This document shows, piece after piece, positions 18,688 through 28,047 of a stretch of 64,000 nt of DNA (position 1 is its first letter; each line of letters starts with the position of its first letter). The position numbers and the translations under genes were made by a program. The notes below the pieces were generated by a model that saw only the letters and a list, made by a program, of their open reading frames with translations, was not told where the DNA came from and searched no databases. The DNA comes from Amphritea atlantica (lineage in GTDB: Bacteria > Pseudomonadota > Gammaproteobacteria > Pseudomonadales > Balneatricaceae): assembly GCF_900111095.1 (NCBI RefSeq), contig NZ_FOGB01000001.1:1-64000 (forward strand), given 5' to 3'.

Positions 18688-20322
18688 ATGTCTGAACATC
18701 ATAATGTCTATAATCAGTCCCTCGATCAGAATGCGGCCAACTTCACGGCGCTGACGCCGCTGAGCTTTCTGGAACGCAGTGCTAAGGTTTATCCAAACCG
18801 TATTGCCACCGTTCATGGTGCGCAGCGCAGAACCTGGGCAGAAACCTATCAGCGCTGCTGTCGTCTGGCCAGTGCGCTGGTGCAGCGGGGGATCGGCAGT
18901 GGTGATACCGTATCCATTATCGCGCCTAACCTGCCTGAACATTTTGAATCTCATTTTGGCGTGCCGATGAGTGGCGCGGTGTTGAACTCGATCAATACCC
19001 GGCTGGATGCAGAAGCGATCGCCTTCGTCTTGCAGCATGCGGAATCCAAAGTCCTGATTACCGAGCGGGAGTTTTCCACTGTGGTGCGTAAAGCCCTGAA
19101 AATGATCGGTAAAAAAATCCTGGTGATCGATATCGATGATCCAACCTATGCTGAAGGCGAGCTGATCGGTGACCTGACCTATGATGCGTTTCTGGCGGAA
19201 GGGGATGACGAATTTACTGGCGTGAAGCCTGCAGATGAATGGGATGCGATCACCCTTAACTATACATCCGGCACTACCGGTGACCCTAAAGGAGTGGTGT
19301 ATCATCATCGCGGAGCCTATCTCAATGCCGTGAGTAATATCGTCTCCTGGGATATGGGGCAACACCCGGTGTATCTCTGGACTCTGCCGATGTTCCACTG
19401 TAATGGCTGGTGTTTCCCTTGGTCGATTGCTGCCGCCGCCGGTACCAGTGTCAGCCTGCGTCATGTGCGGGCCGATATCATCTTTGAACAGATCAAAGAG
19501 CAGCAGGTGAACCATTTCTGTGGTGCACCTATTGTGTTGAATATGCTCAACTCAGCGCCTGCAGCGATGAAAGCGGGGATCGAACATCAGGTGAAAGTGA
19601 TGACGGCGGGAGCGGCGCCACCCGCTTCAGTGATTCAGGGCATGGAGGAGCTGGGTTTTAAAGTGACCCATGTGTATGGCCTGACCGAAACCTATGGTCC
19701 ATCGGTGGTGTGTGCCTGGCATGAGGAGTGGGATGAGTTCGATGAGGGGAAAAAATCCCGGCTGAAATCCCGACAGGGGGTGCGTGCACCGATGCTGGAT
19801 GGTCTGATGGTGGCCGATCCCGATACTCTGGAGCCGGTGCCACAAGATGGCGAAACTATCGGTGAGATCTTTATGCAGGGTAATCTGGTGATGAAAGGTT
19901 ACCTGAAAAATCCATCGACCACCGATGAAGCGTTTAAAGGTGGCTGGTTCCACTCTGGCGATCTGGCGGTATGGCATGCCGATGGTTATATCGAAATTAA
20001 AGACCGTTCCAAAGATGTGATTATCTCCGGTGGCGAGAATATCTCCAGTATCGAGGTTGAAGATGTGCTCTACCGGCATCCTAAAATTCAGGATGCGGCA
20101 GTGGTTGCCCGGCCGGATGAAAAGTGGGGCGAAACCCCCTGCGCATTTATTACCACAACCGAGGGCGAAACGGTCACCGAGCAGGAGATTATCGATTTCT
20201 GCCGGGCTAATATGGCGCACTTTAAAACCCCCAAACGGGTTGTTGTCGGGGATCTGCCGAAAACCTCAACCGGTAAAATCCAGAAGTTTATACTGCGGCA
20301 GAAGGCGAAAGAGCTGCAGTGA
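18688..20322 (+). CDS. acyl-CoA synthetase (DmdB-like AMP-forming ligase)
   Basis: 544 residues. The AMP-binding motif YTSGTTGDPKGVVYHH (about 190-205), the VYGLTETYGP motif (about 325-334), the GWFHSGDLAVWHADGYI adenylate loop and the catalytic lysine in PKTSTGKIQKF near the end are all present. It activates a carboxylic acid as acyl-CoA using ATP. Overall resemblance is to the medium-chain/3-methylmercaptopropionate ligase group common in marine bacteria. An EtfB-like gene follows and a DmdC-type acyl-CoA dehydrogenase lies 6 kb downstream, so a methylmercaptopropionate or fatty acid role is possible but not proven. Confidence 0.88.
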   Translation: MSEHHNVYNQSLDQNAANFTALTPLSFLERSAKVYPNRIATVHGAQRRTWAETYQRCCRLASALVQRGIGSGDTVSIIAPNLPEHFESHFGVPMSGAVLNSINTRLDAEAIAFVLQHAESKVLITEREFSTVVRKALKMIGKKILVIDIDDPTYAEGELIGDLTYDAFLAEGDDEFTGVKPADEWDAITLNYTSGTTGDPKGVVYHHRGAYLNAVSNIVSWDMGQHPVYLWTLPMFHCNGWCFPWSIAAAAGTSVSLRHVRADIIFEQIKEQQVNHFCGAPIVLNMLNSAPAAMKAGIEHQVKVMTAGAAPPASVIQGMEELGFKVTHVYGLTETYGPSVVCAWHEEWDEFDEGKKSRLKSRQGVRAPMLDGLMVADPDTLEPVPQDGETIGEIFMQGNLVMKGYLKNPSTTDEAFKGGWFHSGDLAVWHADGYIEIKDRSKDVIISGGENISSIEVEDVLYRHPKIQDAAVVARPDEKWGETPCAFITTTEGETVTEQEIIDFCRANMAHFKTPKRVVVGDLPKTSTGKIQKFILRQKAKELQ

Positions 20323-20391
20323 GTCCAGACTGGTAACTTGTGCGGAGAGGGTTCACTTCTTCGCCACTCAAAGTCAGGCGGAACAATAATA

Positions 20392-20964
20392 ATGAAGATA
20401 GCCGTAATACTGACACCCGACGTCTTCGCAGATAACTGGTCTGCTGTGGGGCGTCAGGCGCAGGAGAGTATCACTGAAGCGTTAACACTGAAGCAGAGCG
20501 GGCGGGCTCATGAGGTCGTCGTTGTTTCAATCGGACAGCCTTTAAGTGAACCGGTGCGTACTGGGTTGCTGTTACAGGGGGTTGATTCGACGCAATTCAG
20601 CGCTTGTGACCGCAGCCCGGGGCCGATGGAACTGGCTGAACACTGTGTCGCAATCATTCAGTTGCTATCCCCTGATCTGATGTTTATCGGTCGTGGTGAC
20701 AACGAGGGTCAGAGTCAGCTCGGCACCATGCTGGCCGAGCTGCTGGCGTTTCGGTTATCCCAGTCTGATCCGGTTAAAGACGCTCAGCTCTACCGCACTC
20801 TGGTTATTCGCGAAATTGGCAATGGGATGCATACGGTGCGGGTGTCGTTGCTGAATACGGCTTACAGCCACCCAGCTTCAGTGGCAAGCCCGGTTGTATT
20901 GCCGCAGAAGCCCCAGAGAGTAGGCCTGTTCACTCAACCGGCAGGTGGAAAACAGATCGGTTAA
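20392..20964 (+). CDS. short divergent EtfB-like protein
   Basis: 190 residues from the ATG at 20392. It starts MKIAVILTPDVFADNW and contains QAQESITEALTLKQSGRAHEVVVVSIG and LSPDLMFIGRGDNEGQSQLGTMLAELL, which match the adenosine-nucleotide alpha-hydrolase fold of ETF beta (compare [11 protein letters not shown] and [23 protein letters not shown] in the true EtfB at 24561). It is about 60 residues shorter than EtfB and the middle and C-terminal parts do not align, so it may have lost the AMP/FAD function. It lies 69 bases after the acyl-CoA ligase, in the same direction. Function unknown. Confidence 0.75.
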   Translation: MKIAVILTPDVFADNWSAVGRQAQESITEALTLKQSGRAHEVVVVSIGQPLSEPVRTGLLLQGVDSTQFSACDRSPGPMELAEHCVAIIQLLSPDLMFIGRGDNEGQSQLGTMLAELLAFRLSQSDPVKDAQLYRTLVIREIGNGMHTVRVSLLNTAYSHPASVASPVVLPQKPQRVGLFTQPAGGKQIG

Positions 20965-21024
20965 CCTGTTCAGGTATATTAGCGGAAATAGTAAAAAGCG
21001 GTGTCTCAGCGTCGGATAATCGTG

Positions 21025-22515
21025 TTACAGGCTACCGACAAATTTTAGTATCGCTTGCCGTGATTCCCGCTTCAGATGAATATATTTCTGTCTGGCCTGT
21101 TCCGCTTCGCCGCCATGCCAGAGAATCGCTTCCTGGATATTACGTGCCCGGCCATCGTGCAAAAAATGGGTATGGCCATTAACGGTGCGGGTCATGCCGA
21201 TCCCCCACAGTGGCGCGGTTCTCCATTCCTGAGCAGTGGCTTCGAAATCCGGTCCCCCCGACAAACCTTCACCCATGTCGTGTAACAGCAGATCGGTATA
21301 GGGACGAATCAACTGATTTTCCAATCGGGCAATTTCGTGTTCACCGGTTATTGCCCGGGATTTATGGCACTTCTCGCATCCGATTTTGTTAAACAGGGCG
21401 ATACCCTGCTGCACCTGTGGGGTTTCCATATTACGCCGGTAGACCACACCGAGCAGCTGCAGGTAGGTGGTCAGGTCTTTTAACTGATCGGGCCGGAGCT
21501 CGAACTCTTTGCTATCGAAGGCGCGGAGACAGCTGAGTTGTTCTGGTTCGCAGTTCTGACGGGTTTTATGGACCTTACTCTGATCATCATAGCGATACAG
21601 AAAGAGCTCATTGTTGATCCCCATATCGTTAAAGGCTGCAGTGGCGGCCTGTTGGCGGATATCGAAGGCATTGGACTTCCAGGAAAAGCGGCCGATGGCT
21701 TTGCCTCCGCGTTCGAGGTCCCAGACATAGTTTGGGCGGCCAGAGATGCCATCACCGTCCAGATCATCCGGGTCTGCCCAATATAGCAGTGTACGTTCCG
21801 GAATGGCTTCCAGGAGGCCCAGGCCAAAGACCGGCGGTGCGAGGCGCAGAGTGATCTGTGTATCCGGCGGAAGCGCACCATAGGCCAGATCTTTTATCAG
21901 AAATTCAGGTTTGCGCAGGGAGTAAGACTCTCCATCAGGGAACGCGCCCTGAGTGTCATGCCATTTTATCCGCACACGGGCTTCAGGCTTTACCCCTTTT
22001 ATCGCCCGGTCACTGATTTGCAGACCATAGCCCGGGGGGGACAACGGTTCACCATAGAGGCCGATGCCGGGGATAGAAACCCTGAGAAAACCGCCTTCAA
22101 TCGGTTCATCTGGCCCAACCGGAGGTTGTGCTCTGCCATCAGCAGGATGACAGGCATCACAGGAGGCGTTGTTAAACAGAGGACCAAGACCGTCGCTAGC
22201 AGAGAAGGCCTGACCAAAGAGTTTGTCGCCCCGCTCAAATGCGGCTTCAAGTCCCGAAGAGAGGTTGGGGGCTGACTGTTCAAAAGCGCTGTTATCTGAG
22301 TGGAAGTGGGTCAGATCCCCAGCGCTGAAACTGTCTTTCTGGTGGCTCTGGCGATAGTTTATCCGGACTTCGCCATATCCATTATAGGGGCGCCATAATA
22401 GTTGGTAAGCCTGATAGCTCAGCAAGCTGATGGCTACCATCAGTGACACAAACGCAATAATGAATGTCGGGGGCGGTAACCGGGAAACTTTACTGTAGCG
22501 TGTTTTAGCCATCAT
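21025..22515 (-). CDS. di-haem c-type oxidoreductase-like protein (DUF1111/DHOR)
   Basis: 496 residues with one N-terminal membrane anchor (about 17-38) and a periplasmic body. Two haem-binding motifs: CDACH (119-123) and CEKCH (380-384). The segment DPDDLDGDGISGRPN (about 249-262) is the acidic, calcium-loop-like hallmark of the DUF1111 di-haem family; the C-terminus has PLWGIG and FLHDGRARNIQEAILWHGGEA, also typical. The family is related to MauG/cytochrome c peroxidases and is often found near iron-regulated imelysin genes; none is present here. It follows the membrane protein gene by 9 bases, and a Fur box precedes the pair. Confidence 0.87.
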   Translation of the reverse strand: MMAKTRYSKVSRLPPPTFIIAFVSLMVAISLLSYQAYQLLWRPYNGYGEVRINYRQSHQKDSFSAGDLTHFHSDNSAFEQSAPNLSSGLEAAFERGDKLFGQAFSASDGLGPLFNNASCDACHPADGRAQPPVGPDEPIEGGFLRVSIPGIGLYGEPLSPPGYGLQISDRAIKGVKPEARVRIKWHDTQGAFPDGESYSLRKPEFLIKDLAYGALPPDTQITLRLAPPVFGLGLLEAIPERTLLYWADPDDLDGDGISGRPNYVWDLERGGKAIGRFSWKSNAFDIRQQAATAAFNDMGINNELFLYRYDDQSKVHKTRQNCEPEQLSCLRAFDSKEFELRPDQLKDLTTYLQLLGVVYRRNMETPQVQQGIALFNKIGCEKCHKSRAITGEHEIARLENQLIRPYTDLLLHDMGEGLSGGPDFEATAQEWRTAPLWGIGMTRTVNGHTHFLHDGRARNIQEAILWHGGEAEQARQKYIHLKRESRQAILKFVGSL

Positions 22516-22524
22516 CAGAATCAG

Positions 22525-23058
22525 TTACCGGTTATTCGCAGGGCCATCTGACGAGTGTCTGGTCAGATATAGGCGCAACGCTGACAGAAGCACCGCCACA
22601 CTCACCAGCCAGTAACCGTAACCGAGTAACAATGTTGGATAGGTAGATTCTGTTTCAATCCAGACAGAAAAGAAAAAGTAAGCGTACCATGAACCGCCGG
22701 CAATCACGGGCCCCAGCCACATGGTGATCCAGCGGTTTTGCATGGCGATTGCATTGCTGACAATCACGCAGAAAATTGTCAGCCTCATCATAAACTCTGG
22801 ATTATCTGTCCAGTAGATAAAGTTGTTAATGCGATAATTATAGATAAAGGTCGTCAATTCTGAGATCACAACCAGCACCATACCTATTCTCAGAACGGTA
22901 TACACGATATGCATCATTCTGTTTTCGGCGGCAAGGGTGAAGCCCTTACTGACCACGTAGAAGTAGAACGTCATGGCGATAGTGGATGTGCCCAGACACA
23001 GTCCTACGGTCCAGATGCGAAATAACTGTGATAAATAGAGCAGTTGGAGTTCTGTCAT
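22525..23058 (-). CDS. membrane protein of unknown function, partner of the di-haem protein
   Basis: 177 residues, about five membrane helices (for example WTVGLCLGTSTIAMTFYFYV and MVLVVISELTTFIYNY). Histidines are few (MMHIVYTV about residue 49). I do not recognise a named family. First gene of a two-gene unit with the di-haem protein and placed directly behind a Fur box, so expression should rise when iron is scarce. Possible roles: quinol-linked electron donor to the di-haem partner, or an assembly factor. Confidence 0.8.
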   Translation of the reverse strand: MTELQLLYLSQLFRIWTVGLCLGTSTIAMTFYFYVVSKGFTLAAENRMMHIVYTVLRIGMVLVVISELTTFIYNYRINNFIYWTDNPEFMMRLTIFCVIVSNAIAMQNRWITMWLGPVIAGGSWYAYFFFSVWIETESTYPTLLLGYGYWLVSVAVLLSALRLYLTRHSSDGPANNR

Positions 23059-23075
23059 GGGCGGTTTTTATTGAA

Positions 23076-23094
23076 AATAATGAGAATTATTATC
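23076..23094. promoter_or_regulatory. Fur box
   Basis: AATAATGAGAATTATTATC matches the classical 19-bp Fur consensus at 16 of 19 positions by my count. It ends 18 bases upstream of the membrane protein start codon, the usual place for promoter-blocking repression. Confidence 0.82.
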
Positions 23095-23168
23095 ATTAAT
23101 GCATAATTAAAACAATAATATAAGCCATTTTTCTGACAGATTTAGAATGATTCTTTGAATGGTAGAAT

Positions 23169-23204
23169 AAAAAAACCGGCAACTGCGAAGCAGCTGCCGG
23201 TGAG
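23169..23204 (-). terminator. terminator after the AraC-family gene
   Basis: ACCGGCA-ACTGC-GAA-GCAGC-TGCCGGT forms a strong hairpin whose left side is A-rich, so on the minus strand it is followed by a run of T. It sits downstream of the AraC-family gene that reads towards it and before the Fur-controlled unit. Confidence 0.78.
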
Positions 23205-23356
23205 AATAATAAACTAAGAATGCAAAGCTCACAGACATGAGGCTGTGAGCTGGAGGGCGTTTATACGGTGTATATTCTGGCGGTTATGCGAGGCTGTGAC
23301 GATAGCCTGAGCAGTCAGTCTTTTGACCTAATCGGACAGAAGTTAACACCTCAGGG

Positions 23357-24367
23357 TTAGCCTTTTGATTTGCGGTAAGTGCTGGGAGAGATGCCGGTCC
23401 AGTGTTTGAAAGCCCGGGTAAAGGCCGCGGCTTCGGCGAAACCCAGTCGTCTGGCGATCCTGGAAATTGGCAGGTTCGGCTGACTCAGAAGGTGAATCGC
23501 TTCGTCCCGTCGAACACCATCCTTGATCTCCTGAAAGCTGGTGCCCTCTTCATCCAGTTTACGCCGCAGGGTCCGGGAGGTGGTATGCAGCTGGCTGGCG
23601 ATATCTTCCATACTGGTATCGACCATCGATTCGGCGTTTTCGAGGTAGTCCATCACCTTACGGGTATACACCGGGTAATAGGATTGTCGCTTAAACCAGT
23701 CCAGCGGGGCGCGCCGCAGATAACTGCTGAGATTCTGAACAGTCTGTACCACCGGCGCATTCATGATTGCCCGGTCAAAGGTCAGACTGTTATGGGGCTG
23801 GTCGAACACTGAAGGGCAGGGGAACATTAAACGGTATTCTTCGAAGTGGGCGGGCTTTGAATGACGAAAGCCAACCTGTTTCAGCGGAATCCGCTGGCCA
23901 ATCAGCCAACTGGGAAAACGGTGCCATAGCAACAGCAGAAAATCGATCAGGGCGTGATCCGGATCTTTCTCCGGATGGGTCAGGTCCAGGGTGAAAATAA
24001 CCCGGTCGTCCGTTTCAGTTATCGTCATGTGGGAGGCTGGCACCAGCAGGTTATAAAAATGAACCGCCTGGGTGAACACCTGCTGCAGATCGGTGCAATG
24101 GATCACCATACGGCACATCACTGCGAACACACCAAAACGACAGGGGGGGCTGGCAAGGCCAAGGTAGTCATCATCGCTATGCCGCAGGATCGACTGGACC
24201 AGGCGGCTAAGCTGCATCGGCGTGATGCGCACTTCATGGTTTCTTAACAGTTCACTGTTAAGCCCGGCCTCCCGTAACAGCTGCTGTTCATTCAGCCCGT
24301 TCGCGCGTGCACCTTTGAGCATCGCATTGGCAAAGTGAATCGAGATCGAGTGATGGTTATAGCTCAT
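23357..24367 (-). CDS. AraC-family regulator with arabinose-binding-like sensor domain
   Basis: 336 residues. The N-terminal about 200 residues are the long all-helical/mixed sensor seen in the OruR/ArgR-type AraC group (GLNEQQLLREAGL at the start, FGVFAVMCRMVIHC, FTLDLTHPE). The C-terminal double helix-turn-helix holds MEDIASQLHTTSRTLRRKLDEEGTSF and LGFAEAAAFTRAFKHWTGISPSTYR. Divergent from the etfB-etfA-acyl-CoA dehydrogenase-ETF-QO run, which it probably regulates; four TGTCCGA-like repeats lie between. Confidence 0.87.
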   Translation of the reverse strand: MSYNHHSISIHFANAMLKGARANGLNEQQLLREAGLNSELLRNHEVRITPMQLSRLVQSILRHSDDDYLGLASPPCRFGVFAVMCRMVIHCTDLQQVFTQAVHFYNLLVPASHMTITETDDRVIFTLDLTHPEKDPDHALIDFLLLLWHRFPSWLIGQRIPLKQVGFRHSKPAHFEEYRLMFPCPSVFDQPHNSLTFDRAIMNAPVVQTVQNLSSYLRRAPLDWFKRQSYYPVYTRKVMDYLENAESMVDTSMEDIASQLHTTSRTLRRKLDEEGTSFQEIKDGVRRDEAIHLLSQPNLPISRIARRLGFAEAAAFTRAFKHWTGISPSTYRKSKG

Positions 24368-24394
24368 AAACGGGTACCAGAAACATTAAATGAT

Positions 24395-24464
24395 TGTCCT
24401 ATAATGGAGCTGTTTGTCCGATACTATCAGAAATATCCGAAATTAAATGGTTTGTTGTGTCCGA
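24395..24464. promoter_or_regulatory. repeated TGTCCGA half-sites upstream of etfB
   Basis: TGTCCTA-like (24395), TGTCCGA (24415), TATCCGA (24434) and TGTCCGA (24458) are direct repeats at steps of 20, 19 and 24 bases, close to two helical turns. AraC-family activators bind direct repeats with such spacing, and an AraC gene is divergent here. Assignment is inference. Confidence 0.45.
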
Positions 24465-24560
24465 AAAAGTCAATTATAAGGCTTTTTTCGTTATTGTTGT
24501 CCTGGCTGACAACAGGCAAACTAGATCTCAATAAGAAACCGCAATCTAAAAGTGAGTGCT

Positions 24561-25310
24561 ATGAAGATACTTGTTCCGGTAAAGCGTGTTATCGACTACA
24601 ACGTTAAAGTACGGGTTAAGTCTGATAACAGTGATGTTGATCTGTCTAACGTCAAAATGGCCATGAATCCGTTCTGTGAAATCGCTGTAGAAGAAGCGGT
24701 TCGCTTGAAAGAGGCGGGTGTTGCCAGCGAAATTATTGCGGTATCCATCGGCGATAAAGCCTGCCAGGAGCAGATCCGCACCGCCCTGGCGCTGGGTGCT
24801 GACCGTGGCATCCAGATCGAAACTGAATCAGCTCCCGATGCATTGTCTGCTGCTAAACTACTCAAAGCCGTGGTACAGGCAGAACAGCCACAGCTGGTCA
24901 TTATGGGTAAGCAATCTATCGATTCAGACAACAACCAGACCGGCCAGATGCTGGCGGCTCTGCTGGATTATCCTCAGGCAACTTTCGCCTCTGAGGTGAA
25001 GGTTGAGGGCGATAAGGTGCAGGTAACCCGCGAAATCGATGGTGGTTTACAGACTCTGGAGCTGGATCTGCCCGCAGTCATCACCACTGACCTGCGACTC
25101 AACGAACCCCGTTATGCATCTCTGCCTAACATCATGAAAGCCAAGCGTAAGCCGCTGGATGTGAAAACCCCGGCGGATCTGGGGGTTGAAGTGGGTAATA
25201 AAGTCACCCTGGTGGCGGTCAACCCACCGGCCGAGCGTCAGGCGGGAATCAAGGTGGCATCTGTCAGCGAGCTGGTGGATAAACTGAAAAACGAAGCAAA
25301 AGTAGTTTGA
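24561..25310 (+). CDS. etfB: electron transfer flavoprotein subunit beta
   Basis: 249 residues, the normal length. [20 protein letters not shown] start, [18 protein letters not shown] (about 36-53), [23 protein letters not shown] nucleotide loop, and the ETF beta signature [23 protein letters not shown] (about 180-202) are present. With EtfA it accepts electrons from acyl-CoA dehydrogenases and passes them to ETF-quinone oxidoreductase. First gene of a four-gene run; etfA follows after 11 bases. Confidence 0.96.
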   Translation: MKILVPVKRVIDYNVKVRVKSDNSDVDLSNVKMAMNPFCEIAVEEAVRLKEAGVASEIIAVSIGDKACQEQIRTALALGADRGIQIETESAPDALSAAKLLKAVVQAEQPQLVIMGKQSIDSDNNQTGQMLAALLDYPQATFASEVKVEGDKVQVTREIDGGLQTLELDLPAVITTDLRLNEPRYASLPNIMKAKRKPLDVKTPADLGVEVGNKVTLVAVNPPAERQAGIKVASVSELVDKLKNEAKVV

Positions 25311-25321
25311 GGAGCGGGCAG

Positions 25322-26251
25322 ATGACAATTCTGGTAATAGCTGAACACGATAACCAGGCACTGAAGCCTGCAACACTGAACACGCTGGCGGCTGCACAAC
25401 AGATCGGCGGTGATATTGAACTGCTGGTGGCGGGGCATAACTGCCAGGCGGTTGCCGATGCAGCGACTGCGATCCCCTCTGTTGCAAAGGTGCTGCTGGC
25501 AGACAACGCCGCCTATGAGCATCAACTGGCGGAAAATATTGCTAAGCTGATCGTTGCACTGGTCAGCGGTCACAGCCATATCCTGGCACCTGCGACCACC
25601 AGTGGTAAGAACTATCTGCCACGGGTTGCTGCACTGCTGGATGTCAATCAGTTGTCCGATGTGATCGCCGTTGAATCTGCAGATACGTTCCAGCGTCCGA
25701 TCTATGCCGGTAACGCAATCGCAACGGTTAAAACTGACGATACCGTTAAGCTGCTGACTATTCGTGGTACTGCATTTGATGCGGTGGCTGCCGAGGGTGG
25801 CAGCGCTGCGATTGAAGCGGTGTCTGAGGTGTGTGATGCCGGGACATCCCGTTTTGTTGGCGAAGAGCTGGCGAAGTCTGATCGTCCTGAGCTGACCGCA
25901 GCATCGATTATCGTCTCCGGTGGCCGGGGTATGGGTAACGGTGACAATTTCGAAATGCTCTATGGTCTGGCCGATAAGCTGGGCGCGGCTGTCGGTGCTT
26001 CACGGGCTGCAGTAGATGCAGGCTTTGTACCTAATGATATGCAGGTAGGCCAGACCGGTAAGGTGGTAGCCCCTGATCTTTATATTGCGGTGGGTATCTC
26101 CGGTGCGATTCAGCATCTGGCAGGGATGAAGGATTCGAAAGTCATTGTGGCTATCAATAAGGATGAAGAAGCGCCGATCTTCTCCGTTGCGGATTACGGG
26201 CTGGTCGCAGACCTGTTTGATGCGGTTCCTGAACTGTCTGGCCAGATCTAA
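25322..26251 (+). CDS. etfA: electron transfer flavoprotein subunit alpha
   Basis: 309 residues from the ATG at 25322 with GAGGAG ribosome site. The C-terminal FAD domain is intact: [65 protein letters not shown] and [24 protein letters not shown]. Forms the FAD/AMP heterodimer with EtfB. The acyl-CoA dehydrogenase gene starts 23 bases later. Confidence 0.96.
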   Translation: MTILVIAEHDNQALKPATLNTLAAAQQIGGDIELLVAGHNCQAVADAATAIPSVAKVLLADNAAYEHQLAENIAKLIVALVSGHSHILAPATTSGKNYLPRVAALLDVNQLSDVIAVESADTFQRPIYAGNAIATVKTDDTVKLLTIRGTAFDAVAAEGGSAAIEAVSEVCDAGTSRFVGEELAKSDRPELTAASIIVSGGRGMGNGDNFEMLYGLADKLGAAVGASRAAVDAGFVPNDMQVGQTGKVVAPDLYIAVGISGAIQHLAGMKDSKVIVAINKDEEAPIFSVADYGLVADLFDAVPELSGQI

Positions 26252-26274
26252 AAAGTAAATTACAGGTAAAGACC

Positions 26275-28020
26275 ATGAGTGACTACAAGCACCCCCTTAC
26301 AGATGCCGAGTTTGTTCTGAATGAGCTGGTACAGTTCGATCAGTTGTGTGCTGATGCCGGACTCGAAGATATCAACAGTGAACTGGCGTCGGTTATCCTG
26401 ACTGAAGCGGGTAAGCTGGGTTCCGGCATGCTGGCCCCTCTGAATCGTACCGGTGATCTGAATCATCCGGTACTGGGTGACAGCGGCGTACAGCAGACCG
26501 AAGGCTTTGCTGAAGCCTATAAGGAGTATGTTGAGGGGGGCTGGGCCACGCTGACTGCTGCTGAAGAGTTTGGCGGACAGAACCTGCCTAACGTGCTGGG
26601 CACCGCAGTTAATGAGGTTTGGCAGACCGCTAACCTGTCGTTTGCTCTTTGCCCGCTGCTGAGTCAGGGAGCGATCGAGTCGATCAGTCACCACGGCAGC
26701 GATGAGCTGAAACAGCATTACCTGCCAAAACTGGTCAGCGGTGAGTGGACCGGTACCATGAACCTCACCGAATCCGATGCGGGGACCGATCTGGCGGCCG
26801 TTAAGACTAAAGCGGTGCCTAACGGTGACCACTATCTGATCACCGGGCAGAAGATCTTTATCACCTGGGGTGACCATCAGATGACCGATAATATCCTGCA
26901 TCTGGTGCTGGCTCGTCTGCCGGACGCCCCCGCGGGTGTGAAAGGTATTTCACTGTTTATCGTGCCCAAATTCCTGCTGGATGAGAACGGCAATCCTGGT
27001 GAGCGCAACGACGCCCATGCGGTCTCTCTGGAACATAAACTGGGTATCCACGGCAGTCCGACCTGCGTTATGAGCTTTGGCGATAATGGCGGTGCAGTGG
27101 GTTATCTGGTCGGCGAGGAGAACAAAGGCCTGGCCTATATGTTCACCATGATGAACCATGCCCGTCAGGGGGTGGGTCTGCAGGGACTGGCGGTCTCTGA
27201 AGCGGCTTATCAGCATGCATTGCAGTATGCAAAAGACCGGATTCAGGGCACCAATAAAGATGGCAGCCGCTATCCGATTATCCGTTTCCCCGATGTTCGT
27301 CGCATGCTGATGACCATGAAGTCCGGTACCGAAGCGATGCGGGCTCTCTGTCTGGTGGCCGCCGCCGAAGCCGACCGCGACAATGCTGCGCGGATTGAAT
27401 TGCTGACGCCCATCGTTAAAGGCTGGGTGACGGAATTTGCTCAGGAACTCACCTATCTGGGGGTGCAGATTCATGGCGGAATGGGCTTTATCGAAGAGAC
27501 CGGCGCGGCACAGTTCTACCGTGATGCCCGGATTCTCACCATCTATGAAGGCACCACCGGGATCCAGGCGCTGGACCTGGTGGGACGTAAAACGCTGGTC
27601 AATGGCGGTGAATCCCTGCAAGCTCTGTTGGATGAGATGACCGCTGATATCGCCCAGTTTGAATCCCTGGGTGGTCAGTTCACCCTGGCAGCGCAACAGT
27701 GCCGCAGATCACTCGATAATGGTATTGCAGCCCGTCAGTGGTTGCTGGATAGTGCAGCGGATAAGAATGCCCCTGGCAGTGCCTGCGTTAACTTTATGAT
27801 GCTGTTTGGTTTCCTCTGTGGTGGCTGGCTGATGGCGAAAAGTGCTATGCGGGCACAGGCTAAGCTTGACGCAGGTGAAGGTAATCCTGAATTCCTGCAA
27901 GCTAAGCTGGCAACTGCCCGGTTCTTCTGTGAACATATGCTGCCCCGTACCCAGTCCTGCCTTGCCTCTGTGATGGCCGGCAGTGACAGCATAATGCAAC
28001 TGGATGAAGAGCAGTTTTAG
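26275..28020 (+). CDS. acyl-CoA dehydrogenase (DmdC-like, long form with C-terminal extension)
   Basis: 581 residues, longer than classical 380-residue enzymes because of the extra C-terminal domain seen in DmdC-type and related FadE5-like dehydrogenases. MNLTESDAGTDLAAVKTKA and ITGQKIFITWGDH form the flavin/substrate site (about 162-205); YLGVQIHGGMGFIEE and ARILTIYEGTTGIQALDL (about 395-435) carry the catalytic-base region. It oxidises an acyl-CoA to the 2-enoyl-CoA and hands electrons to the ETF encoded just upstream. DmdC homologues act on methylmercaptopropionyl-CoA in marine bacteria, but related proteins use ordinary fatty acyl-CoAs. Confidence 0.9.
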   Translation: MSDYKHPLTDAEFVLNELVQFDQLCADAGLEDINSELASVILTEAGKLGSGMLAPLNRTGDLNHPVLGDSGVQQTEGFAEAYKEYVEGGWATLTAAEEFGGQNLPNVLGTAVNEVWQTANLSFALCPLLSQGAIESISHHGSDELKQHYLPKLVSGEWTGTMNLTESDAGTDLAAVKTKAVPNGDHYLITGQKIFITWGDHQMTDNILHLVLARLPDAPAGVKGISLFIVPKFLLDENGNPGERNDAHAVSLEHKLGIHGSPTCVMSFGDNGGAVGYLVGEENKGLAYMFTMMNHARQGVGLQGLAVSEAAYQHALQYAKDRIQGTNKDGSRYPIIRFPDVRRMLMTMKSGTEAMRALCLVAAAEADRDNAARIELLTPIVKGWVTEFAQELTYLGVQIHGGMGFIEETGAAQFYRDARILTIYEGTTGIQALDLVGRKTLVNGGESLQALLDEMTADIAQFESLGGQFTLAAQQCRRSLDNGIAARQWLLDSAADKNAPGSACVNFMMLFGFLCGGWLMAKSAMRAQAKLDAGEGNPEFLQAKLATARFFCEHMLPRTQSCLASVMAGSDSIMQLDEEQF

Positions 28021-28047
28021 TAGCGCAAAACGACGAGGATAAAAACA

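Noticed and set aside
18562-19515. 317-codon minus-strand frame across the start of the acyl-CoA ligase
   Set aside because: Shadow of the ligase gene; no ribosome site and no recognisable domain.
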